From contig DF239774.1 in NCBI GenBank assembly GCA_000507305.1, forward strand, positions 62,001 to 126,000: DNA of 64,000 bases, given 5' to 3'. Under the pieces are notes generated by a model. The model made no database searches. It was not told the DNA's origin and saw only the letters and a program-made list of their open reading frames with translations. Both the position numbers and the translations under genes were made by a program. Each line of letters begins with the position of its first letter. The stretch's first letter is position 1. Positions 44,278-55,204 of this stretch are shown one piece after another. The DNA comes from Breviolum minutum Mf 1.05b.01. Taxonomy: Eukaryota; Sar; Dinophyceae; Suessiales; Symbiodiniaceae.

Positions 44278-45097
44278 TCAAACATCAAACATGTTCCGGC
44301 ATGATATTTCTAGAGACAGATTTAAAGGGTTTTCGCATTTTTTGTAACAAGAATCCAAATCTGCTTCATCTGCGTTTATCTTGCATGCCGTGTGACATGA
44401 CTCAACGTTGCAATTAGAGTACCCTTTAATAAAAGCTCCCCCCGAAAAAAAAACACCGCCCACCTTCCTCTTCTAATAAAAATGACCCCTTTTCCCGCCA
44501 GAGCTGGAACGTTTCGGACTATGACATGTATAGTTAGGTAGTATATAATATAACATATATTTAAACCTTTTTTGTATACTGCAGCATCATCATAATAATC
44601 CTTCAAAGCGACACAATAATCGCCAGGCTCGGCGCAAACAGTAGAATAGGAACTTTGGCGTAGTAGGAGAAGCAGGTCTCCAACGAACACCGTTTGTTTT
44701 CTGATTCTGGTTACAAGATTACAAGGCAAACTGACGGTCAGAGTCTTGTGCCATCAGTGTCGGTCGCCATTCCCAAACTTTTGTCTAGGTTAATGACCTC
44801 CAAGGAGTGAGCGGCTTGAATTCAGAAGCCTTTGCTTACATGTATGATACCTCATTTTGAACCCTTGAATTTTGAAACACACCCATGTCAATCAACACAT
44901 GAAAGGCAGGCGCCAGATATATAGATAATTCATGTTTACACATATATATATATATATTGATTGCCGCGACGTGGAACGACTCCTGGCAGTTGATAAAAGA
45001 AATCGCCCCAAGGCCGTAAAATTGATATCCCCAATGGCGCCCCCAGTTCTCCAGTATGATTCGCTCGCTATTGCTCATAGCACCCATGTAAAGGTAT
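44278..45097 (-). CDS. minus-strand Cys-rich gene, three exons
   Basis: Exons in order: 45097-44981, 44730-44567, 44423-44278, with matching phases. Exon 1: YLYMGAMSNSERIILENWGR then HWGYQFYGLGAISFINCQ. Exon 2: LPCNLVTRIRKQTVFVGDLL ... EPGDYCVALKDYYDDAAVYK. Exon 3: YSNCNVESCHTACKINADEA then DLDSCYKKCENPLNLSLEIS, ending CRNMFDV-TGA. Acceptors GTCAACAG, ACCGTCAG and TTATTAAAG suit. At least seven Cys in the last 50 residues suggest a disulphide or metal-binding tail. It is oriented tail to tail with the plus gene and retro-ORF to its left. Family not recognised; the 5' end is missing. Confidence 0.6.
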
Positions 45098-45416
45098 CTG
45101 TTGACGTACATTTGGTTGATGTTTTTGGTCAATGTCAGTGAAAGTACAATAATCAACAGCCCATGAGTGCCTTGGGTTCTACAGTAGTCCCTTAAATCAC
45201 CAAGTTTGAAAGTTGTAATTGTCATCTACGTCTTGACCTTGTTCGAGGAACCAAGAGTTCGGTCTAGCAACGGATTCGTTTTGTGAACGGTTCTACCCTT
45301 CAGTAGTCATTAGCATGGCGCGAAATATCGTTCACTAATGGGATTTGCATCTAAAAAATATAGTGAATTTGTCAGGCACTTATTTGATTTGTTTTCATAT
45401 TGTTCCATTGTCCCAG

Positions 45417-46900
45417 ATTGAACAAAAAAACCCAAGGAATTGGCAGCACAACCGCATCACGGATGGTCAATTCACTGTGTCCCGGAACGGAAGGATATTG
45501 CCCCTGGAAAAGATGCCCCAAAAAGGTCCAGAAACGGAAATGATTATTTTTCAAGCACCATGGGTGGAGTGGCAATTTCTTGGGTGTAGGAGGGTTGCCA
45601 CATTTTGTGTTGAAATTAACGTAGCCCCGAACTGCACTGCAAACCATGAAAGTCAATAACCAATTATACAATATATGATTCATGTTTTTGCCAGAAGAGT
45701 GAAAATATTTCTGTCCATAAGGACTTGCTGCGAAACAACACATAAAGAAACACATGGGGTTCCGTTTGCCCCTAGTGCCGAGTGCTTGTTTTTTTTAGAA
45801 CAGCCAACCAGGTAGAACAAGATCGGGAGGTTGTGGTTCAATTGGGCCGTTTGGCTTTGCAATGTACCTTGGCCTTGCTGTCGAGTTGGACATCACTTGT
45901 TTGCTCGGCGCTCTTACAGCCAACTTGTCCTGCATGGTGGTATATACACAAGCAATGTGGATCAATTCCTTCTACTACGAAGGAGGAAAGAGAGACGGAC
46001 ATAGTATATGCAATCATGGGTTCTACAGTTTTTTTTTGTGATGCCCTTCATTTGAAAGTAGAAATTCTGATATTTTTCAGTGGGTGTTCCAACTTGGAGA
46101 GGTCATCCCTGCCAGTTTACTACGAAGAAACAGGGAAATGCACGAGGTGATAGGTACGCCAGACCAAGAAGAGAGCTACAAATGCAAGAATGGTCACCTT
46201 TGCTAGGAGGTTTTTGCCCATGTTTTCATGACATTTTCAGGCTCCTATTATGCCCCAAAGCTGGTTGGCAAGAACCACCACTGTTTATATCTTTGTGTCC
46301 TCTATACATACACCCCAACACAACTCAATGGCAAGAACCAAACCAAAGGACCCTCATTGAAGATCGAGATGCTGTTTGGTTTGTTTTCCATTTTTTTAAA
46401 TGCATTTGCCCTGCTAAAATCTAGATTTCATCTATATGTGCACTTCATCAGCCAGGATTCAAGAAATCCCTTGGGTCTTTTAGGTCACCGCCAGCGGTGC
46501 CAAACAGATCAGATGTTTTTTCGTCGTTTCTGCGGATTTTCCGAGGCAAGATTCAGCAGTTATCAACTTGTGGCCCATTAACGTCCTTTCGTTGCCTGGT
46601 GCTGGGTGGGGTTTTAAACGGGACCCGGTGACCGGTGACCGGGGGGCAAAGAAAACAGTAGGAATTCCCTGGGTGATGCTGATGTTTCCCATGTTTGCTC
46701 GACCTGCAAAATTCCTTAATGATGCGATGATTCATCACTTGAGGTCGTTTCACGATGTTTCATGCTATCATCTATACAAATTAGAGTTTTTGTTTAAGAT
46801 CTGTCTCAGAATGGTCCTGACTACTGCTGGAATTGCTGGCTACATAGTCTGGAGTCTTGTTACAGTGTCAACCAATGCTTGGTGTTTGATTAATGATTAA
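45417..46900 (+). CDS. five-exon multi-pass membrane protein
   Basis: Exons 45417-45585, 45812-45936, 46081-46153, 46241-46483 and 46557-46900 join in phase at all four introns and end in TAA. Hydrophobic segments include FGFAMYLGLAVELDITCLLG (exon 2), EMLFGLFSIFLNAFALL (exon 4), VGIPWVMLMFPMFARP and MVLTTAGIAGYIVWSLVTVS (exon 5), so three or four membrane passes are likely. Soluble parts include NPRNWQHNRITDGQFTVSRN (exon 1) and VFQLGEVIPASLLRRNREMH (exon 3). Introns are only 87-230 bp, short for this window, which supports the model. The family is not recognised and the N-terminus is not included. Confidence 0.6.
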
Positions 46901-47031
46901 ATGTTTAATACCAACTTTAACCACCAGCAAATTCATTCACCGCCGTGCCCAATTCCTCCAAAAAAAATCCAGGTACAGTAGGTACCCCACCTAAACCCTC
47001 CTTATTGGGAAAGGGGATGCCACAATATTAG

Positions 47032-47797
47032 ATGGACAGTAAAGGTAGAAGTCTTGATGCAGAGCAACATTTCGACAACACCTGTTGTTTGCCCATCGAT
47101 TCTGGCCGTTTCAGCTTGCTTCGACTTTTGTTGCACAAGTCATGTGCATTGGCCGTGGACCCTGCTCCGAATTGGTCAACGGTTCCAATGGAAAAAGGTG
47201 ATTCCAACCTTAGAGATTCCTAGACATACTGTTGATGGAAGAAATTGAGGAAGAAATTGAGCACCACGTGGGATGTATAAATAAACTACCTATCAACTGG
47301 TCCAGGATTTCTTCCATCAACAGTATGATGGTTTTTACGGCTTTGTTGGTGCTCCTGGCTTAGCTACTGGTGTTTCAACATACCTATGGCCACAAAGATC
47401 TCTGTGTGGCTCAACAAAGCCGTAACTAGCTCAAGCTAGAAGTGGCAGCCCCATTCGAACCTATTAGTAAAGAATTCAACTCAGATTTAAATACCCTCCA
47501 GGAAATTAACAAATCCCACCTTGGGAAAAGGAAAATCATCTTCAAAATGCCATTTTTTGGGGGATATGTTATTTCCCTGGAGGGTAGGTTTTGGCCCATG
47601 AATTTCAATCGCCTCTTTTGTTTTAAATTCAATGTAGCTTGCTTATAGAGGATCTTATAGACATGTCTTTTTTCGAAATACCGTATCCTTGTTTCGAACG
47701 CCACCGTTTGCGCGACCCCATATGGGATCTCTATCGTTGTATCGTGAGCCGAGGTTTCTACACGGCTACGATGCCTCGTCTCTTTGACCAGGCTTGA
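47032..47797 (+). CDS. short two-exon gene
   Basis: ATG 47032 follows ATATTAG, a possible leader trans-splice acceptor, 132 bp after the previous gene's stop. Exon 1 (47032-47197) reads MDSKGRSLDAEQHFDNTCCL, PIDSGRFSLLRLLLHKSCAL, AVDPAPNWSTVPMEK and ends AAAG|GTGATT. Exon 2 starts at 47661 or, in the same phase, 47649: MSFFEIPYPCFERHRLRDPI then WDLYRCIVSRGFYTATMPRL, FDQA, TGA at 47795-47797. Close spacing in the same direction as its neighbour is typical of dinoflagellate gene arrays. Family unknown; a GC donor at 47792 could extend it. Confidence 0.55.
47225..47337. repeat. family G element in intron
   Basis: CATACTGTTGATGGAAGAAA and TTTCTTCCATCAACAGTATG are perfect inverted ends. It begins 28 bases after the exon ending at 47197. 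Confidence 0.9.
47492..47585. repeat. family I element in intron
   Basis: TACCCTCCAGGAAATTAACA and ATGTTATTTCCCTGGAGGGTA; nearly identical to 16939-17032. Confidence 0.85.
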
Positions 47798-47839
47798 AGG
47801 GGGGGGAAATTTCATCCAGTCTTTGTGGAATATTCCTAG

Positions 47840-47933
47840 GTGGTGGTTTCAATCATTTTTTATTTTCATCCCTACTTGGGGAAATGACCCAATTTGACTA
47901 ATATTTTTCAGGTAGGTTGAAACCACCAACTAG
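47840..47933. repeat. family A element
   Basis: CTAG|GTGGTGGTTTCAATCATT to GGTTGAAACCACCAACTAG. Confidence 0.85.
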
Positions 47934-47944
47934 ATTCTATGTGG

Positions 47945-48068
47945 TACTGTTGATGGTTCAGAAATCCGGCAAACTCACCAGTTGAGGTTGGTAGTTTATC
48001 CTATTATTTGCGGGGTTTTATTATACATCCCCAGGTGGTTGTTTGGGTTTTCTGAACCATCAAACAGT
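47945..48068. repeat. family G inverted-repeat element
   Basis: TACTGTTGATGGTTCAGAAA at left and TTTCTGAACCATCAAACAGTA at right, 12 bp after the family A copy. The terminal arm differs from other copies but is symmetric, so both ends changed together. Confidence 0.75.
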
Positions 48069-48199
48069 AGCTATTGCATATAGATAGACAGTCGATTCAA
48101 AGCAGATACATCTTGAATTAATAAGCCTAAGCTGGTAAGTTTTCAAAGCAATTGTTCAGCTTAATTAGCTTACAAGAAATTTGGCAGCAGACATAGAAT

Positions 48200-48318
48200 T
48201 ACCCACCTGAAGTTTGACATAGCTCCTGAAAATATACCACCCCAAAAAGACAGAAGTTTTCCAACCATGATCCAACCATGATTTTTCAGGGGCTATGTTA
48301 AACTTCGGGGGGGGGGTA
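48200..48318. repeat. family B inverted-repeat element
   Basis: TACCCACCTGAAGTTTGACA at left; TGTTAAACTTCGGGGGGGGGG at right. Confidence 0.7.
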
Positions 48319-48834
48319 TATCCTGTGTGACTAGACGCTGATTCCATGGCACCTCAGCAGTTGTACCTTAATGTATGCAAGGTGCATGCCGCATGCCATG
48401 GCTGACATTCACTGTCAGCAAAAACACACACACACACACTTACTTAAGTCATATATAGATGTTCACGCCATATATTTTTATCAAAATTACATGTAACTTC
48501 ATGTAACTCATCGTAAAGAACTAGCGTAATTCCTACAAACAGCTTCGAAACCTTGTTACAATCGTACGACAATTGCACATTTTAACAATCAGGAAAACTC
48601 TTCAGGCTTCAACCCCTACATGCAGCAAAGGCTTCACTTGGGGGTTTCAGTACAGGCTTGATGAACATGTTTGGAAAACATGTCAAATTGATGTTGATCT
48701 GGAAAAAATACAAGTCCCCCAGAAAATTCCACATGAATGTCCTTGGGTTTCCCTGCGTTTTTTTTCACCTTATACATTTTCCATCCAAATTCTTTTGTTT
48801 CCACATATCCGCTCATGTCTCGTCGAATGCCGCC

Positions 48835-51800
48835 ATGGCGCTGGCCGTTGCAAAGCTGGCCGTTGCAACTCACTTGCTTGGCCTGGTCCAAGGCTTCACG
48901 CGAATTGTTCATCAACAGTACTGGTCCAAGGATGTTCCTAGTCCTCCAAAAAGTCAGCTGGCCGATTTTTGGGGTGTAATATATGTTGTACAAAAACCCA
49001 GGGCGAAAGGTGTTTGTAACTGGGTAATACTTAGTATCGTGTCTTCTATGTATGCACTATGAAAACCTGCTATGGAACCACTCGGTGATATTGTTTTTGT
49101 GCCATTTGGATCTGGAGACGATGAAATACATCCCAAACTATTTATTTTCCTATAACCCATAATTACATGGGCGTTTGTGCCATTGAGGTTTGTCCCTTCA
49201 CTTCATAAAATTCTAAGGCCTCCACGTGGCCACCAGAGTGGCGAGACTTGAGCCGTTTCTGGTCGAGTGACCCGAGCTCGTCAGATCGATGGAGTTATTA
49301 CTTTTGGACTGACGACACAGAAGCGAAATTGTTTAAGGAAGAGCTTCCAGAATTTGAGGAGAGAAGTTGAAATGTTGTTGCGGAGGTGTCGTTTTTGTTT
49401 GGGGATTGGTTGGACGGCTGGTCGTTTTGAAACCGTTTTAATGTTGGTTGGGCATATTTATATATAGATCATTTTATAATTGTTTTCAATGCTTTAAACT
49501 TGAAATGACATATTCTGTACTGGTATGTATTTTACACATACCAGAAATTCATATACGGTTTAGTTTTTCAAATCTTATTCTACCAAATGTGCGACCGAGT
49601 GAATCATATTGTTAATTTGATCATGGGTGGAAGCTGCTTGATGTACGGACAGAGTTTAAATCCCTCACATGTGGGCGGACTTGCTGGAATATATCCTGCG
49701 CTTTTTCATTTTTTGGGGGGGGATGGTGACTACGCTATCCATGAATCCATGGGATCCACGGTATGGTATATATTCCCTGACCTTTAACCATAAAATCAAC
49801 CAACATGTAGGTAAATATATCATATATATATATATTGTTAGTATTGATAAACATGGTGATTTTACCTTTGTCGCCCAATTTTTTTGTTTTCCATGTGCAA
49901 AGGTATGGAATGTTTCGTTTCCCCACTTTTGGAATCCATCCCAACGGCCCGTGTCACACCTTCTCATTTGCCACTTCAGAGCTCCAAAAAGGAGCTATAC
50001 CATTGGATACCACAATGTCTAGATGCCAAAATTTCTCAAGCAGATTTATCTGCCTATGCGATTTTGTACATCTATGGTGGGATTTATGCTGACATGGATA
50101 CAATGCCGTTGGTGAACTTGGATGCCTTGATGGAATCTTGGAAATGACGACTCAGTGCATTCAGGTGGAAAAGATGTTGCGATGTAACTCTCTTTGTATT
50201 TCATTGTGTTTAGTCCATCGCCATTAAGAATTGCAAAATGAAAAAAAGAAAGAACTACAATATGTGAGGATTGATTTTGACCCAAAAAGACTTGCAATGA
50301 CTTAAATTATTTTGCTGCTTCATTCCATCTGTCTTCCTTCCATTCCCCAGGAAGCTGCGGTGGCGATGGCGCAACGCAGTGATTTGGTTTTGCTGCCCAG
50401 TATCCGTCGGCCTGATGAAGATGAAGTCCGTGGTATTGGAGGCTCAGAGGAGCCATACTCATTGGACACTGATTTGATGGTGCCATGGCGTCCAGTGCGT
50501 TGTCAAAAACAAAAACATAAAAACATACGCAAAATTGGAGTTGCGATATTTTTGTTGGGGTGAGTTTGATTGCTATTATGTATGTAAAAGTAATTGCATA
50601 TATATATAGCATATATTTATTATTCTATATAGTTGCCCCCTGACTAATCCAACAGTTGGTTGGACATCCTCTGAATTTCCAAAGAGGAAAGACATACACA
50701 TCGATCCATTGGTTTTGGATTTTGCTTCTAATCTTCCGCAGGTTTCAACAGCCTGGAGCTGATCGGGAGGCCCATGTCCTTTCCTAGGAGGGTACGCCCC
50801 CCCCCGAAAACTAAGATGACGTTGGAAACAACAACAATTGGAAGATGTATCCCATACTAAAACATGGTGATTCTCCATTGTCATGTTAATTTTTAGGGGG
50901 TGTTTCACATATAAGTTTATAGCTTTATAGCCTTTATAGCATACGCAAAGTATTGAGATGACATCTGAAGAATTTAAAGCTTGTGTGAACATTACACTCT
51001 GTTTGTACACATGTATTTTTTGATCCATTGAACACATGTATATTTATTTTTGTGCGCTATGCAAAAGAGCACATGATTCAGAATTCAATTACAATTTGTT
51101 TACGTATATTTTTATATATATGCCTCTAATTCAACTAAAAAAAAATCCAAAGCAACTTATAATGATATGATATATTTGCCACTTCGATTTTTCTGCAATG
51201 GTTCTCGAATCAGCTAAATTCTCCATCCGTAGAGCTCCTTCCAAGCCAAGGTTTCAACTGAACCGCGGCATCCATTTTTTTTGGAAACTTTGCGTAGCAT
51301 CCGCGCATATGTTTCTTGGATATTTCTTTAAGTTTTTTTTTAACGGATTCTACCATGGGATTCATCACTAGTAAACCAACATTTGGGAGACACCCAGGAA
51401 GATTAACATGGAACATGAGAATACACCCCTGGAAAAGGAACATCATCTTCCAAACCATCATTTTAGGTTCAAGTTGTTAATCTTCCGAGGTGGAATGTTT
51501 TTTGACTTGTTCCAAGCATCTTAAAGCAAATCCAAGGTTACAGAACACAATCAAACCGTTTGTGGCAGGGATCGGAGTACACCTACATACGACTTGATGT
51601 TTCTTACCGCTTGGGGTAGGCTAAGCATGTGCGCCCGCAGCTGGACAGAAGATGGGATGAATCACTCGCAACTTCAGTTTTTAGAGCCTTGGAACCTTCA
51701 GTTTTTGGATACCCAAAATGATGGTTGGGAAATGGTGATTCCCTTTAAAAAGATAGCAACTTGTTGGTATCTATGTCAAATTTCTGGGGTATGATACCTA

Positions 51801-52097
51801 TGTGGTGGTTTCAAATGTGTTTTTTTTCACTCCAATCCATACAACAAGTATCCATTTTGACGAATATTTTCAATGGGGTTGAAACCATCAACTAATTCTT
51901 TGGTGGTGAATTTTTTTCAATGAGTTTTTGGTGGTAGTATTTGGTAGTTGATCTTGACACGACTTCCAAGCATGTGAGGGTACTGCCCAGATAGTGGGCC
52001 CAAGAATTTTGATGGTTTGTTCGAGACGACAACTGAGCAGAATGATACCGTCGTTTTTTCTTGTAACAGACTTAATTTCTGCCACCGAGGAATCTTT
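48835..52097 (+). CDS. GT32-type glycosyltransferase (DXD), seven exons
   Basis: Exons 48835-48973, 49237-49365, 49903-50111, 50351-50559, 50633-50741, 51569-51615 and 51995-52097 agree in phase at every junction. Exon 1 starts MALAVAKLAVATHLLGLVQG, a signal anchor, then RIVHQQYWSKDVPSPPK, the GT32 kiIHQ.w....P start. Exon 2 has WSYYFWTDDTEAKLFKEELP, the Y.lWtD.d step. Exon 3 has AILYIYGGIYADMDTMPL with the metal- and nucleotide-sugar-binding DXD (DMD). Exon 7 has GPKNFDGLF, near the usual late TGP. The family transfers sugars such as mannose in the Golgi; type II membrane topology is inferred. Exon 4 carries a hydrophobic end, KIGVAIFLLG, unusual after the DXD. The 3' end is not resolved. 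Confidence 0.75.
50793..50902. repeat. family B element in intron
   Basis: TACGCCCCCCCCCGAAAACT at left, GTTAATTTTTAGGGGGTGT at right; lies in the fifth intron of the glycosyltransferase gene. Confidence 0.6.
51391..51491. repeat. family C element with empty site elsewhere
   Basis: CACCCAGGAAGATTAACATG at left; GTTGTTAATCTTCCGAGGTG at right. It interrupts a dispersed repeat whose uninterrupted copy is at 30530-30650. Confidence 0.85.
51802..51894. repeat. family A element
   Basis: GTGGTGGTTTCAAATGTGTT at left and GGTTGAAACCATCAACTAA at right; lies in the last intron of the glycosyltransferase model. Its terminal AG has become AA. Confidence 0.7.
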
Positions 52098-52558
52098 GTT
52101 TCTGCGTGATCCCGTGGACGCTGGGCAGTTTTGTGGAGTGATGAAGCTACCGAGTACCTTTTTTTATTCTCTCTCCAAGATGAGATGATGTGATAATGAC
52201 TCGACAGTAGGGGATGATGTATTAGATGGATGAACCGAGAAGATATGGAAAAAAGGCGAGAGTTACTACTAAGACTAACCAGGTGGTGTGGTGATTATTG
52301 GATGGAATGCACCAGGTGTGTAAGACAGCACGATGCTGTAATATATATATATATATACACCATGGACCATATCTTGACTTTAAATGTCTTGAGTGAGCTG
52401 CCATTCACGTTATTAATTTGTTTCTTTCCCTGAAAAAAGATTAGTGATCTCCATAGTAGACCAATGACTAATCCCAGTTATTGGATGTCTTCAGTTTTTT
52501 CATTTGTTTGCTTTCGTTTGGTGAAGCCTTCGCCGTTTTCTCCGAACTAGGATGCTAG

Positions 52559-52719
52559 CTTCGCCTATTTGGCACTTCACGTCCTGGCGCATCAGCCCGT
52601 GGAAGTGCTTCAGCAGTCCCCTCCACCCACTTCTAGCAAAGCCTCGGATCGATGGGTGCAACGAATGGAATCGCGAAAATCTGTGAGACAACCAATGAGC
52701 CTGCAAGTGCTGGAGTATG
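52559..52719 (+). CDS. exon of unknown protein
   Basis: Acceptor GGATGCTAG and donor TATG|GTGAGG enclose FAYLALHVLAHQPVEVLQQS, PPPTSSKASDRWVQRMESRK, SVRQPMSLQVLEY. The frame is convincing: helix, Pro/Ser linker, helix. It may belong to the glycosyltransferase gene upstream or to a new gene. Family not recognised. Confidence 0.5.
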
Positions 52720-53192
52720 GTGAGGTGCAAGTCTTGTTTCAGGCCCTTTTTTTGGGGGTTTGGGGTTTGGGAAGTTGTGGTGTAGGAAGTGGGCAAAAGG
52801 TGTTATTGCTGAAAAAGATGTTTGTGGATGGTTGTGGTGAATGAAGGGTGCCAGCAGACTTATGTTTATTATGACATTTCATGTTTTAAATTTGAATATG
52901 AATTTGGGAATTGATCTAAAGGAGACATAACAATTTGGAGTGAGTTTGGGTCCCACCTACATTCACTAGTAGGTTTTAGGTTTTGCGTCCCGAACATGCT
53001 GTGTTCACTTCTTTTAGTTAAACATTGTATATTTGCATGATCATGGTAAGGCACTTCCCAATACTCTTACCCTACTACCTACATTCATGGCTTAGTTCCA
53101 TGCAAGGCACAAACGTACTTAGATGGATATACCCCGGAAAATTAACATGGAACCTAAAAAATCACCCAATTGGGGCGAGATTATACTACAGG

Positions 53193-53310
53193 CTATATAT
53201 CACCCATACCATCCATGTATGGTATATTTCACCTACATTTAGTTGATTTTTATGGTACATGTATAGGTAAATTATACCGGTAAATTATATCAAATATACC
53301 ATACAATGGA
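53193..53310. repeat. family H palindromic cluster
   Basis: CCATGTATGGTATATTTCACC at left and AAATATACCATACAATGG at right. A one-sided family C start (TACCCCGGAAAATTAACATG) precedes it at about 53130. Confidence 0.6.
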
Positions 53311-53328
53311 TGTTATGTTTCACATGAG

Positions 53329-53598
53329 CATCCTCCTTTGTACCATGGATATGGGTGTTTCCAAAAATAGGGGTACCCCCAAATCATCCATTTTAATAGG
53401 GTTTTCCATTATAAACCATCCATTTTGGGGTACCCCTATTCTTGGAAACACCCACATGGATATCTTGAAAATTTGGTTCCCTATCTTTTGTTCGCTGGCG
53501 CCCAGGCGCCGGATCTCATCCTGGCACCGATCGCTGCCAGCCCAGTTTTTGCAAAGCGTAGCCTGAGACAACTTCATTTGATGCTTGGGACTTTAAAG
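53329..53598 (+). CDS. exon split by family F insertion
   Basis: Removing 53353-53463 (element plus one copy of a 9-bp direct repeat) joins HPPLYHGY (53329-53352, after CACATGAG) in frame to LENLVPYLLFAGAQAPDLIL, APIAASPVFAKRSLRQLHLM, LGTLK, ending at donor AAG|GTTTCC. Without the element it is one 53-codon exon with good splice sites. The element's right end has no AG, so it may disrupt the exon rather than be spliced. Family not recognised. Confidence 0.5.
53353..53454. repeat. family F element with 9-bp target duplication
   Basis: GGGTGTTTCCAAAAATAGGG at left, complementary GGAAACACCCA at right; CATGGATAT stands directly on both sides (53344-53352 and 53455-53463). Confidence 0.9.
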
Positions 53599-53935
53599 GT
53601 TTCCCTCCTGTCGTTTTTTAGGGAGTTTTGGTGGGTACATATACTAGGTGGTGGCAACTCAAATATTTTTTGGAATTTTCATCCCGAACCTTGGGGAAGA
53701 TAAACCCATTTTGACTCATATTTTTCAAAGGGGTTGATTGAAACCACCAACTAGAAAGGTTTCCCATGTCGTTTCAGTGATTTTCTAGGTGGTGGCAACT
53801 CAAATATTTTTTACTTTCATCCCTATCTGGGGAAAATTCCCATTTTGACTAATATGTTTCAAGTGGGTTGATTGAAACCACCAACTAGAAAGGTTTCCCG
53901 TGTCGTTTCAGGGATTTTTGATGATTTTGGTGGGT
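53599..53935. repeat. tandem unit containing two family A elements
   Basis: AAAGGTTTCCC...TGTCGTTT..AGGGA/TGA occurs three times (about 53595, 53755, 53889), separated by family A elements 53648-53754 and 53789-53888. The two elements share the variant GTGGTGGCAACTC start, so a unit with its element was duplicated. Confidence 0.8.
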
Positions 53936-54394
53936 ACATATATATAATGCGGATGTTTGGTGCCATTGCAAACAAAAGTCAAGCCTTAAGCTGTGAAAGC
54001 TTAAATTCGACTTTTTTGATCTTTTTTGGGGGTAGCTTGAATCCGGACAATCCTGGTTTGCTAGGTTGCACATGGAAAATTGTATAATTGCTATGTTGCG
54101 ATGCTACCTTTGCCAGTAACAGTGGCACGTTAAACATGTATAGTAATCCTGGTGGTCGCTGGGTGGAAAATCACCCCAACTGCTATGTTACCCAGGTGAT
54201 TTCCCCTAAACCCTAAACCCCAGGGTGAATGATAGTTGGAATATAGGAAACATCACCTGGTTAACCCCTGGTTGTTGAATTGTGTGAATGATGGTTGGAA
54301 GGCTCTCAAAATGCCACAGGCAAGTCACAGAGTTGCACGATTAGCACCCCATGTTTTAGTGAATTTCCTTTCCAGCAAGCGGTTTTTTCCTTAG

Positions 54395-54798
54395 GGTGAA
54401 ACACGTTGCCAGGACGTGTGGGGACAATAGCAGTTGCTTTCTTGAGAACGTCTCCACGGTGGTGCAGCAGCAGTTCAAGGAGCGCAAGGTACAGCGGAAC
54501 TGGATGCTTGTCACTGGGCACTATACTTGTCCATTTTTCCCCATTATATATGATGTTTCAAAATATAGATGTTGATGGTGTCACGATAATAAGCCTTGGC
54601 TTTAAAGATTTGCGCATCAGGTCGTACTCACCCAAGAGGATGCTCAATTTGTGACTCAAAAGTCAATGGCGTCAGGTCTTCAATGATGACGGCGGGATTT
54701 GGGAAGGCAGTTGGAACCAGGAGGAGCAAGAGGTGTTTAACCGTCAAGCGAACGCATCTCATGCCTCGTCAAATTGGAAGCTGCGAACAGATTTGTGA
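54395..54798 (+). CDS. two-exon gene segment, unknown
   Basis: Exon 54395-54488 (acceptor TTTTTTCCTTAG, donor AAG|GTACAG) reads VKHVARTCGDNSSCFLENVS then TVVQQQFKERK. It joins in phase to 54676-54798: VFNDDGGIWEGSWNQEEQEV, FNRQANASHASSNWKLRTDL, TGA. A GTGTTT donor after EEQE could instead lead to VWDMLATNINHYGRLAYDDS at 54856. No family recognised. Confidence 0.5.
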
Positions 54799-54855
54799 CT
54801 AACAAAAAGGGAGCGATGGAGACGGAGAGCGGTTCATGTATCGAAATACTAGGTC

Positions 54856-55119
54856 TGGGACATGTTAGCCACCAACATCAACCATTACGGCAGGCTGGCG
54901 TATGATGATTCAAGTCCAGATTTTTGTTTTTGTGCGGTTTATTGTTGTGAGGGGATGATTCAAAATCAATTTCTGTTCGGAGAACATGTCACACATGTGT
55001 ATCCATTGGCAACTTTTTTGAACGACCTTTTTGATCAACATGTCGAAAGGGTGATTTCAAAGGCATCCCTCTTAAAAAAACAAAACATGCTTTTCTTATG
55101 TGCCTGCAGCACAGGTTGA
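54856..55119 (+). CDS. coding-like stretch
   Basis: After GAAATACTAG a frame runs to TGA at 55119: VWDMLATNINHYGRLAYDDS, then later FGEHVTHVYPLATFLNDLFD, QHVERVISKASLLKKQN. It probably contains one exon at each end. A minus frame competes for the right half. Confidence 0.35.
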   Translation, partial: WDMLATNINHYGRLAYDDSSPDFCFCAVYCCEGMIQNQFLFGEHVTHVYPLATFLNDLFDQHVERVISKASLLKKQNMLFLCACSTG

Positions 55120-55204
55120 TGATCCAATTTGACCAACAGATGTGTTAAAATTTGTTGGACATTAGCAACTTGTTTTCCGTCAATCCTGTCCTTAGGCACA
55201 AAAC

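Noticed and set aside
44932..45141. Plus ORF antisense to the Cys-rich gene's first exon
   Set aside because: No AG acceptor is available in frame upstream, whereas the minus reading has acceptor and donor and joins in phase.
47426..47815. 129-codon minus ORF
   Set aside because: Crosses the family I element; the plus exon ending at 47797 is better supported by phase and acceptor.
48634..48993. 119-codon minus ORF with good composition
   Set aside because: The plus frame contains the GT32 RIVHQQYW start and joins in phase to five or more downstream exons.
54206..54224. CCCTAAACCCTAAACCCC, telomere-like
   Set aside because: Only two units within unique sequence; too short to indicate a telomere or interstitial array.
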